From Plantago elongata (Eukaryota; Streptophyta; Magnoliopsida; Lamiales; Plantaginaceae): a stretch of 36,234 nucleotides of DNA. The notes below the pieces were generated by a model. The model made no database searches and was not told where the DNA came from. It saw nothing but the letters and a program-made list of their open reading frames with translations. Shown here one piece after another: positions 22,501 to 32,700 of the stretch. Positions within the stretch are counted from its first letter, which is position 1; the number at the start of each line of letters is the position of its first letter. A program made the translations under genes and the position numbers. Where the stretch lies: positions 1 to 36,234 of the forward strand of contig JAYMSP010001099.1 in assembly GCA_036897095.1 (NCBI GenBank). The letters are read 5' to 3'.

Positions 22501-25500
22501 CTCACCGAAGAGGGAAGAATCATTTGTAATCTTAAAAGTGGTTGCCTAATTTGACACTGATCATTCATATTTTTATATTGATTTACTCCACTGCAAACAT
22601 GTATGTGCTACATCAGTTTTTAAACTGAATGCAAGAATAACTTGGACATGCTTATCTTTGTGTATGCTTTTATAGGCATCAAATGCCTTTCTCCAAACGT
22701 TGCTAGGGCCAGCTACACGAATGCTTCTTGAGTTTGTGAAAGAAATGCCAAAGCCTGAAACACAATTGAGGCTGGATTTCTCTTCTCTCCTTGGGCCTCT
22801 ATTTTTCACATGGGTTATTGTGCAGTTGTTCCCGGTAAGATTTACTAATATTTTATATTATATTGGGCTTTTGTTTTTATCTTTATAATATCTAAACAAT
22901 TGTTGCTATTTCTGTATCATAGGTTATCTTGACAGCTTTGGTATATGAGAAGCAAAACAAACTAAGAATTATGATGAAAATGCATGGTCTTGGTGATGGA
23001 CCATATTGGTTAATTTCTTACGCTTACTTTCTTGCAATATCAGTGATCTACATGGTATGCTTTGTGATATTTGGTTCAGTCGTAGGTAAAATTCAATATT
23101 TGTGTTAATTTATAATTGGTTTTATATTTACATCTTTATGTAAAAACTCAGCTTTGTATTGTTAATTTGAACTATTCCTCTTTAATGAATTTTCTTCAGG
23201 CTTAAACTTCTTCAACCTTAACGACTACAGCATCCAGTTTGTGTTTTACTTCCTCTACATCAACTTGCAAGTCTCATTGGCTTTTCTAGTTGCTGATGTA
23301 TTTTCTGACGTGAAGACTGCTACAGGTTCAACTACTTATCTACTTGTTTAGCCTATGCTCTTCTAATTGTCGGGTTCTTAAATGACATAATATGGTCTCA
23401 AATTCTGCACCTTTAATTTCCAGTTGTGGGTTATTTGATGGTTTTCGGAAGTGGACTGTTGGGTGGCTTTCTTTTTCAGCCCTTTCTCCAAGATGCTTCA
23501 TTTCCAAGTAAGTTGAAGTTTACAAGCTCCAACTTGGGTTTATCAGTTAGATTATTTTTACTAATGGAGGATAATTATTTGAAGAAAGGGACTTTGACAG
23601 AAATCTAAATCTCACTTCTTTTCCGTTGTTTCTGATATTCTAAACCATTTGACAAAAACTCTTTGTATCAGACTACTAACTTATTACAATAATAATAGCT
23701 CAGAATTTGAAGAACGGGGCTGATGAGTGATTGTAGACAGTGCTTTTATTTGGAAGTTTAGTTCATGCAAAAGGACTCACAAGCTGCAACTAGTCTACTA
23801 GTAGAGGTTTTTTAGTGCCCATTTTAGGCTTACAGAAGGACTATGAACTAATGTCATATGGTTGGCAAAATAGATCAGTCTTGTCGAACTGACTTGTCAT
23901 GTTCTGGACTTGAGAGCTTAATGATGATTGATAACTCAAACAAATGATGTGAGGGCGACTTCTATGTGTGGATTCTTGTTAGTCCTCTTGTTCAAGTGAT
24001 TGGGATTCAATTATGCTTAGTTGTCGAACAATTAGGATGATTGGGCCAATAACTTCTGTGGCTCATTTAAACCACTTGACATCAGCAGCTGGGGCTTTGG
24101 GTTTTTTGTCAGGAGTTCTATACATCTTCGAGTTTGTTTTATTAAGACATAAATTGGCTGGTGATTGAATCATTGAATAGTCTGAAGAATGGTCTGCCTG
24201 ATTGTATTTGATTTATCACTTCATTTTATCTACTTCTGTACAATAATAATATATAGTTTGGATTAGTTTTTACTCATGTTACCTTCACGGAATTCTGCAG
24301 GAGCTGGTATTATTTCTATGGAATTATTTCCAGGATTTTCACTCTATCGTGGGCTGTATGAGTTTTCGCAATATTCATTTCTTGGAACTTACATGGGAAC
24401 TGATGGAATGAGATGGAAAGATCTACAAGATTCCAATAATGGAATGGGAGACGCTATGATTATCATTTTAGTTGAATGGCTAGTTGTTCTTGTTGTTGCC
24501 TTCTATGTAGATCAAATCATATCATCTGGCAGAAGTCCTCTTTTCTTCTTGCGTAGTCGTGGGAAAAAGCTGTCTTCATTCCGAAAACCTAGTTTGCGAA
24601 GACAAGGGTCTAAGGTTTTCGTTCAGATGGAGAAACCTGATGTTCTGCAAGAGGTAAACTCTAACAATCATAGTTTAATGTGAGACAGAACTATTTTTGT
24701 TCTGATATACTCCTCCGTCCCAGTAATAGAGTTTCATTTTGGGGGTCTCAATAGAAATGTGTCATTTCAAAACATTCCATTCATGAAAATAATATCAATG
24801 CCCTCATAACACACACTTATTTTACGATGCAACACACTTAATTATCCTAAAAGTGTCTCACTTACATTCTTTATTTATTGTTTACTAGTGAAATTTACCC
24901 TCTTCTAGTATATCCCTATATTTTATTCAGTTTCTTATAATCTGTAAAAATAAACTTTCAAATGGCACATTCTTAGTTAGACGGTGGGAGTAGTTTTGAG
25001 AAAAAATTGCATGAAACTCCACAAATTGGACAATTGTGCATGCCCCCTCGCCGAAATATCTGAAGTTTAAGAACTAACTGACAGTAGTTGTGTAACTTGT
25101 GCCCTTCCTTGGGAATAAATGACCATCCTTTCCATCTAAAATTCAGTGAAATCGCACACTCATGAAGCTATTAGGTGGTCAGTCACAAAATTTCCTATGT
25201 AGCTGACCAAATCGCATAAAACAACACTTTTAGAAAGTTTGACATAATTTTCCCTGTCTTGAACAGAACATAATTTTACAACCGTTACTCATATTGTAGT
25301 CATATACATTGGGGAGCATATATTTTGCATGACATGTTCTAATGTTGAAAGTTCGTGCAACATGTTTCCTGATTTTGCAATTTTTTATTCAGACATTTCC
25401 TAATTTTGCTTGACTTGTTTGAAATTCAGCTGCAATGATATGCTATTATTCAATAATTTTGAAAGCCTTTTTTTTTGTTACGATGTATTCTGATGTTTTT

Positions 25501-27262
25501 GTTTACGTATTACTTAGAGGGAGAAGGTCGAACAATTGCTCCTCGAATCAAGTGCAAGTCATTCCATCATCTGTGATAATCTTAGGAAAGTATATCCAGG
25601 GAGGGACGGGAACCCTGCAAAATATGCAGTTAGAGAACTCTCGCTTGCCTTGCCACAAGGAGAATGTTTTGGCATGCTTGGTCCAAATGGTGCAGGCAAA
25701 ACTTCGTTCATTAATATGGTCAGCTCCCAGATTTAGATGTCAAACTATGTCAAGTTTGAGATCTCATATTCTTTATAGTCCTCTAATTTTTAATTGTGTT
25801 CAGTTTCGTAGGGATTGGTTTTCAGGCACCAAAATCATCTACATTTTGTGTTTCACACAAATGTTCCCTTCTAACACCCTTGTTTTGACAGATGATTGGG
25901 CTCATTAAGCCAAGCTCCGGCACTGCTTTTGTTGAAGGACTTGATATACGGTCTGATATGGGTAGAATATACACGAGCATGGGTGTTTGTCCCCAGCATG
26001 AGTAAGCTTCAACGGGAAACAACATTTCTCTAGAAATTTCAGAAATCTTTGATTAAACCAACTTTATTTTAATTCTTGATATGTGGAGATATTAGAATCA
26101 TTTCATGGTGAAACAAATCTGTTTTGCATTTATTGGCAGCTTACTCTGGGGAAGTCTAACTGCAAGAGAGCATCTTCTTTTCTATGGAAGGCTTAAGAAT
26201 CTCAAAGGTGCCGCCTTAACAAGAGTAAGACTGACTATACTACCAGCTGTTTTGACTAGCAAGAGTATTAGATGAATTCAATCTTAAAGTGATTTTCTCA
26301 TCTTGATCTCCCGATACGACAGGCAGTGGAAGAATCTTTGAAGGGTGTGAATTTGTTTCATGGTGGGGTGGCAGATAAACAAGCAGGGAAATTTAGTGGA
26401 GGAATGAAGAGGAGGCTCAGTGTCGCTATTTCATTGATTGGAGATCCAAGAGTATGAACTTGCTTCTTTGTGTTGTGATAGAACTTGTCTTTTACCAACC
26501 GTCCAAATAATGGGCTATGTTTTTCCTCTTTGTCTTCCTTCCTAAAAGGTGGTTTACATGGATGAACCAAGTACCGGCCTTGATCCAGCTTCACGAAACA
26601 TGTTATGGAACGTTGTGAAACGTGCAAAGCAAAACAGAGCAATAATTCTAACCAGTAAAATCTTGTTTCCCTCCAACTTCCATACTCTTAAAACTAACAA
26701 ACTTGGGTCCTGAAGTTACTTGTGCTTCATTTTGTTTGTTCAGCACATTCAATGGAAGAGGCCGAGCATCTATGCGATCGTCTGGGAATTTTTGTGGACG
26801 GCAGCCTGCAGTGTGTAGGGAATCCTAAAGAGGTATATATGTAAATTTCAATCTTAAAAAAAATCCATTAGCATTATATCTGATTCTGTATTCTTACTCG
26901 GTAGCTTAAAAAATTCCATTAGCATTTATATCTGATTCTGTATTTTACTATTACAGCTCAAGGGTAGATACGGAGGGTCATATGTATTTACTATGACAAC
27001 ATCATCAGATCACGAGAAAGAAGTAGAAGATTTGGCAAGAGGCCTGTCGTCAAATGCTAACAAGATATACCAAATATCTGGCACACAAAAGTTTGAGTTG
27101 CCTAAACATGAGATCAAAATAGCAGATGTTTTCGAAGCAGTTGAGAATGCAAAGAGTAGATTTACGGTTCAGGCATGGGGTTTAGCAGATACCACATTGG
27201 AGGATGTCTTTATCAAGGTCGCGCGAGGCACTCAACCATTTGGTGTTCTCGATCTCTCCTGA
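19529..27262 (+). CDS. ABCA7: ABC transporter A family, ABCA7-group half-size transporter (944 aa, 18 exons)
   Basis: Coding exons: 19529-19603, 20565-20943, 21134-21213, 21328-21472, 21670-21789, 21882-22006, 22676-22834, 22923-23085, 23200-23325, 23424-23507, 24301-24653, 25518-25718, 25892-26001, 26140-26224, 26323-26451, 26549-26654, 26744-26832 and 26957-27262. Phases close on 944 codons plus TGA. The start MADTTGPASFSTQANALLRK and the Cys-rich luminal segment (CGCTCVDTGNDQCETRCG) match Arabidopsis ABCA3-12 proteins. There is one membrane segment at about 35-53, with a cluster at about 345-480 and about 555-575. The ATPase domain shows Walker A GPNGAGKT (658-665), signature FSGGMKRR (759-766), Walker B VVYMDEP (Glu784) and switch His815. 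The related AtABCA9 supplies fatty acids to the endoplasmic reticulum for oil synthesis; whether this protein does so is inference. The subgroup is sure but the exact orthologue is not. Two MITEs sit in introns 6 and 11. Confidence 0.93.
22162..22403. mobile_element. Stowaway-like MITE in ABCA7-like intron 6
   Basis: The left end CACCTTCCATCCTGAAAC and right end GGGATGGAGGGAG form degenerate inverted repeats of the Stowaway CTCCCTCCRTCC type. Both ends are bounded by TA (22160-22161 and 22404-22405), the Tc1/mariner target duplication. It is 242 bp, non-coding and AT-rich inside. Confidence 0.7.
24709..24990. mobile_element. Stowaway-like MITE in ABCA7-like intron 11
   Basis: It begins CTCCTCCGTCCCAGTAATAG and ends GACGGTGGGAG, inverted repeats of the classic Stowaway CTCCCTCCGTCCC form. 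TA dinucleotides flank both sides (24707-24708 and 24991-24992). It is 282 bp and non-coding. Confidence 0.8.
26853..26956 (+). repeat. 52-bp tandem duplication copying the 3' splice site of ABCA7-like intron 17
   Basis: Copy 1 (26853-26904) and copy 2 (26905-26956) both run CTTAAAAA...TCCATTAGCATT...TCTGATTCTGTATT...AG and differ at a few positions. Copy 2 ends in the real acceptor TTACAG before exon 18. Copy 1 ends in the equivalent CGGTAG, a potential upstream acceptor. Confidence 0.88.
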
Positions 27263-28511
27263 GAGTATATATCACAACTGTATTTATTGTCAACTATACG
27301 TAGCTAGCTTCGGGTGCAGGACCTTAGAACTTCAGTATTCTCAATCAGTTATGACTAAGAGTATAAACTATTTTGCCCTTTTTGTACATGCACAGATGCA
27401 CTATACTAGGAGGTTTTAAATTAATACTAAATAGTTGTTACACCGTCTAATTTTCAAATTTATTGTGATAGGTTACCTATTTCAGTTATGATGGAATACA
27501 CATTGAATTTTTTTATTCAATTAATTAAAAATTAGTATCATGATCAGTTTATTTACAAATGTAATCATTACATGTTATTTTCTTTTTTAAATTAAAATTT
27601 TTCACATAATATTAATATAAATCAGTTTACTATAAATTTAATTTAATTAGGAGACTTTGACATGAAAAACTCTCTTGAGAATATGAAAAGTTTTGAGAGT
27701 CCTATATAAAACGATTCTTCGGTACAATTAATATATAATAATACACAATTTGCATATACATAAAAATTTATAATTTATATACAATTCCGCCCAATTAATA
27801 TACAATATTGCAGGACTATCAGAACTCTCATAAAAATTTAAACTTTCACAGGTAACTGTATTTCGACATTCATATCATTGTTGTATGTTACCACCCTAAA
27901 ATCAACTTAATTTTTACATAGACTAGACTGGACTCGAGAGAACATACTTAGGTATGAATATGAGCATATTTTATCATATTTTGAAAAATTATGATCCGGC
28001 ATTGTAGTAAAGTGGGTATTGAACCTGGTCTAATTGTTGAGAATTTAAGATTGACGCCAGAACTTTAATCGAAATTAATTTATTGTGCACTTTCTTTAAG
28101 TTTGGCTCAAATATTGTAATTAGTAAAAAATATATTTATAAATTACATTATTTATTTTTAAAATTTCAACATTCCATAGTAAATATTAATTTACAGGTAC
28201 CGAAAATAAAAAGTTTAAAAATTTAAGGGACTACCTTTTGAGGATTTAATTTTACCTAAATCGTAAATATGTTGTTTAACCATTTCTGAAAAAATGACTT
28301 TGCTAGAATTTAAATAGCCAAAATTTAAATTTATAGATTTTGATGTTAATTGATTTTTATCGCACTAGACTTAGATATTATTATTTGATCTAAAAATGTG
28401 TACCCAACTATAATAACGAAATTTAAGAATCAAACAATTTAGTTGTCTGACCTCAATAGTCCATGGCAACCATTTTAAGAATCAACATTATGATTGTCTC
28501 CGAACATAAAA

Positions 28512-28554
28512 CCTTTGCTATAAAAGTCTCCCCTCCCTTTGCTATAAAAGTCTC
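28512..28554 (+). repeat. identical 19-bp direct repeat carrying a TATA box
   Basis: CCTTTGCTATAAAAGTCTC occurs at 28512-28530 and again, identical, at 28536-28554. Each copy holds CTATAAAAG. It lies about 500 bp upstream of the peptide gene. Confidence 0.75.
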
Positions 28555-28953
28555 ATAAATTAAATTGGATGCAGAAAAAAGAAACATGCACTTAGATGAG
28601 AAACTCTAACTTTAAAAGGTAGGACAAAGCACTTATGTAAAGTTAAGATCACAGCTTCAACTGACTTCAAACAATTGAGTTGGTACTTTTTCCTTGAGCC
28701 AGCTATTACTACTAAACTATCAACTTCTTCCAGTCTTTCAACAATATAATACTGACATGCAGCAGAAAGTTAACTAAACTATCATCTTCTTAAACTCACA
28801 CAGGGTATTAAACTACAATCACATGACATTCCCACACTACAACTGCAACAACTAATCTGAATTCAGACTTGGTAACATGCCATGGTCAAAGAAGCATCAC
28901 ATGATCCAACAACTTGCATAGGATTCCACAAAGATTTCAAAACAAACTTTGCT

Positions 28954-28963
28954 TATATAAATA
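28954..28963 (+). promoter_or_regulatory. probable TATA box of the CLE-like peptide gene
   Basis: TATATAAATA lies 91-100 bp before the ATG at 29054. That places a start site near 28985-28995 and gives a leader of about 60-70 nt. No ATG precedes 29054 in a better context. Confidence 0.5.
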
Positions 28964-29053
28964 AAATCTCTTTATGATTGCAATCTTCTACCAAACTATT
29001 AAAGATTCAAGTACTCACTAAGTACATCATACCTTACACCAAGAACCCTCAGT

Positions 29054-29296
29054 ATGAAGTCTCAACTCAGGATTACTGCCTTTTTTGTTGCACTAGTGCT
29101 CATTTTGCATTCCCAACTGCAAGGAGCACAGGCACTGCGGCTCATCACGGAGAAAACACTAACTTCCACAAGTAAGGCTACATCTTCAAAACCAGTCAAG
29201 AGACTGCATGTAAAAGAGAAGAATCCATATAAGCAGGTGAAATCTAGCTTCAGAAGAGTACCTCCAAGCAGATCAAATCCCACGCAGAACAAGTAA
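29054..29296 (+). CDS. small secreted peptide precursor, CLE-like (80 aa)
   Basis: This single-exon ORF has the architecture of a plant signalling peptide. An N-terminal signal peptide (MKSQLRITAFFVALVLILHS, cleavage likely after GAQA near residue 27) is followed by a Lys/Ser/Thr-rich variable region and a conserved-looking C-terminus, SSFRRVPPSRSNPTQNK. Aligned to the 12-residue CLE motif, RVPPSRSNPTQN keeps R1, P4, S5, N8, P9 and N12. It resembles Arabidopsis CLE46 (PSGPNPTGN) in the PS-xx-NPT-x-N pattern. It differs where most CLEs are conserved: G6 is Arg, P7 is Ser and H11 is Gln. CLE peptides are cleaved from the precursor and bind leucine-rich-repeat receptor kinases at the cell surface. 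An internal GTAAGG could act as a donor, but splicing there would shift the frame. Secretion is well supported; membership of the CLE family is tentative. Confidence 0.7.
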   Translation: MKSQLRITAFFVALVLILHSQLQGAQALRLITEKTLTSTSKATSSKPVKRLHVKEKNPYKQVKSSFRRVPPSRSNPTQNK

Positions 29297-29707
29297 AAGC
29301 TCCCGCATTTCCGTAATAAGTTTCACTCAGAGTGGAATTTTCTTGCACCAGGTTGAAACCTCCACGGTGATTGAAGAAAGAATCAACTGGAAGTGAATCA
29401 CTCTTTTCAGTTGATGCTATATAGTTCCAAGTTTAGAGTTTTGTTTCCTAGGACAGGATCAGTTTTGTAACTTACAATCATACAATGTACTAAATTTTGC
29501 TACAGTTATAGTTTGATCACTTTGATGTTCTATGTAATACCTAGCTTTGACATGTGAATACACGAGTTTTTCATGATCCCGTTGTTTGGAGCTCTATGCA
29601 TACAAGAGTTGAAATAAACAAAATTTTGCAACATCCAATGTGTAAACCCATCTTTCATGGTTTATTTCGTCTCATCATTCGAGTAGGGACAGAATTCACT
29701 GTTCTTA
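29297..29707. other. convergent 3' ends of the peptide gene and the APUM23-like gene
   Basis: The plus-strand peptide gene ends at 29296 and the minus-strand Pumilio gene at 29708, so about 410 bp is shared by their 3' UTRs and poly(A) regions. Nothing else is recognisable. Confidence 0.55.
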
Positions 29708-32700
29708 CTAGCGGCCATCATTCTCAATTTTAGGCCTTTTATGTTTCCTATCGACAGAGTCCTGATTCCCTCTGCTTCCTGGTACTTGATTACCTGACTT
29801 TTTTGATTTTCTGGAACCCTGATGAGCCAAAAATGGGGCACCCGTCTTACCAGGAAATAGACGAGTTGCAATCTCTTCCCTCATGCCCCGCATATTTTCT
29901 GCTTGTGGTTTCTGATAATCATCGGCAAGAAAGCTCTCACCTCGGGATGGTTTGTGATAACTATCCGCAAGAAATCTCTCACTTCGGGATGACTTGCCTT
30001 CCTTTGGCCCAAATGTTGAATAGAATTCTTCATAAGCAGATTCTTTTGAATTTTGTCTCGATCTCCATTGATCTTGTCGTCTTGCAAAGCTATATTTGGA
30101 ACAGATGAGAATACATTAGTAGGTCATAAATTAAAATGTAAGTGAACTCAACAATGCAATACAATCATCCATGATATGAAAACATCACAAATTATTGCCA
30201 ACCAATTGCAGTAAAGAACGTCCTATGAGGCATATAATCTTAGATAAAATCAGGACCATATTCATTAGTATCAGGTTTCACATTATATGATCAAGACATC
30301 AAGTAGATCTGCTGACACTTTTCATGCATATAACATGTTTCCCCTTCTTTTCCATCACCACCATCTTCCGGGACCCTCCAGAATTAGGAAAAGAAACTGA
30401 AACTACATACATTTGCAATGTCGAGATAGGAATATCCAATAGGGAAATGAATCCATTTAGCATGCTGAGTATTGTAGGTGACAAAGAATATCTAGGGAAG
30501 CCTATGTATTTTAATAATAATTTGACAAAATTGTTGTTTTTGTTGATCGTCAGTCGTCAGTGTGCCCTTTGTGACGAATTGAAGATATATACAGATCACC
30601 AAGGCAATTAAGTTAATGTTCCCCTCGTGACTCAAACAGAGTACAACTGATATGCATTGTGGATTCAGGAAGGAGTTGGGGAGGTATATATAAATGTTCT
30701 TACCCCTCCACATCAAGTTTCTTCAATAGATAAGGACCTTGTTTGGTCTTGGAAAGCTCTGCTTGGACAGGTAACAGTTCTGATACAATTGTCTCCCTCA
30801 GAGCCAAATTACTCACATTAAAGCATTTTTCAATAGTAAAGGCACCAGACGAATTCACAGATAGCTCTCCAAAATATCCACGCAGTCTATGGGTTGGCAC
30901 AAACGTCCAACAGAGAAACAACATAAAAATCAGCATTAGATATGGAAGTACAGTATTGAATTCCACCATCAATTTCACTCATAGCAAGTCATATGACAAG
31001 TCCACTGACCATTGGTATTTTCCAAAAGATTTAAAAAATAGAGGAAGTTGGAATAAAAGAAATCGGTTTAAATTACATCTTATCCCAAGACCCAAGATGT
31101 ATAATTTAACAGATTGCAGAAGGGTGAACAACAAGAAAGACTCGGAAATCTTCTCATGGAACTCCCAAGCTTCGGGAGTACATGTTAAGGGCCTTATACA
31201 TCAAGTGTGATTTCTTCCATGGACCAAATAAACATATGAGGTACCATTAATAACAAGTTCAGAATCGACTTTGGTAGCAATATGCGCTTTTGTCAAATTA
31301 TATTCACTCTTTTAAAAGTACTTTATTGCAACTCAATAGATTACTGAGATAAGAAGTTAAGGAAGCATCAACATACTTGGAAACCAACTTGCGCTTCTGT
31401 TTAGCTGAAGCACTTGAATTGAGAAAAGCCTCAATAACCCGAGCACCAGAGGGATCTTTACATGCTGCAAGAACATAGAAACCCTCTAGAGATGTGATGC
31501 TACTAATATAAGCCTGTATGTGTTCCTACAATACAAAACAACCACAGGTTATATAGCATATGTAAGTTTCTAAACAAATTTTTTTTGTATAGTGTTACGC
31601 AAATACATCGAAACATAATAGTATATGTTATAACAAATTACCAATAATGTTCACTTACTGGGCTCAAGATTACCAACAGGAACTCAACTATTCGATACTG
31701 TAACCAATATGTGGGTTATTGCAATATAATGATTTTTATATGGGCAGGGTAGTTGAGACAGTTGAAGAACTGATAGCAGTTACACAGTTTGGAACAAATT
31801 GTAGCAGAAGAGACAAGTTGGAACATCGTTACAGCTAAACTTTATGTATAAAATCAATTGTAGAAACAAGATACATACACTTGGTAATCTGAAAACTGAC
31901 TGCAGAATCAAAGATCCAAGAAGATGCATTCGAGCTCCATTAGGCCACTCCCAGTTCGATTTATCATTCGAGTAGATGTAATTATCAAGATATAATATTC
32001 GGGGAACGACAGGAGCTGAGGACTCTTTAGTCAAACCCAGTGCATCAACCAGAGATTCACAGCACTGCACCAGAAGGAAAACACATTAAGAAAGATAGAA
32101 GTACAAAAATAAAGAAAGAAAGGACAGCAACTAAAAAAACTGGGACGGCCAAATAAATCAACAAAATAAACATGATGAATATACAACTACTCCCCATGTA
32201 TAACGCTTTGCTGCAATAACAAACTTATAGACTACCAAGTTGTAAGTAAGAACAGAGAACTAAAAGATCTATAAGAGTTACAAACCTTATGCTCATAGAT
32301 ATGAAGCCTGTGACTAGCAGCAAGAAGTACAGCAACAACTCCAAATACTCCCATTTCAAGAAGTTCCTTAAATTTGGTACCTAGTTCCTCCCAGATTAAC
32401 TTTATCTGGAATCAAAATAAAAATATTAAATGGCATCCCAATTAATATACCACAAAATGAATGTGAGAACATCATAAAGACACAAGGAAGAAAAAACCCG
32501 AAAACCAGTAAATAGGACAAAGTGAATTATGCTATTACTTAATCACATTGACACTGCAAGTAAATTCATATGTACAAACTAGCTGCTTAGATTAGGTATG
32601 TTTTGAAAAATCAGAATATCAGATTAAGTGAAAATGGCAAGCACAAAGTAGCTTCTAAAATTTGATTCAAATACCAAAGGACTAGTACATACATGCTCTT

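Larger units (their letters stand above)
27263..29053. other. AT-rich intergenic region
   Basis: This is the 3' flank of the ABCA7-like gene followed by about 1.4 kb of AT-rich DNA without a supportable gene. Near 28015-28060 there is a B-box-like GGTTCAATACC and a weak A-box-like stretch on the minus strand, possibly another decayed tRNA-derived repeat. At 28512-28554 a TATA-containing 19-mer is duplicated. The right end holds the promoter of the small secreted peptide gene. Confidence 0.4.

Noticed and set aside
25435..25908. 157-codon plus-strand ORF overlapping ABCA7-like exon 12
   Set aside because: It is in a different frame from the ATPase domain, which carries Walker A in the neighbouring frame. 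A chance shadow.
30743..31210. 155-codon plus-strand ORF
   Set aside because: Antisense to exon 10 of the APUM23-like gene and its intron; no independent motif.
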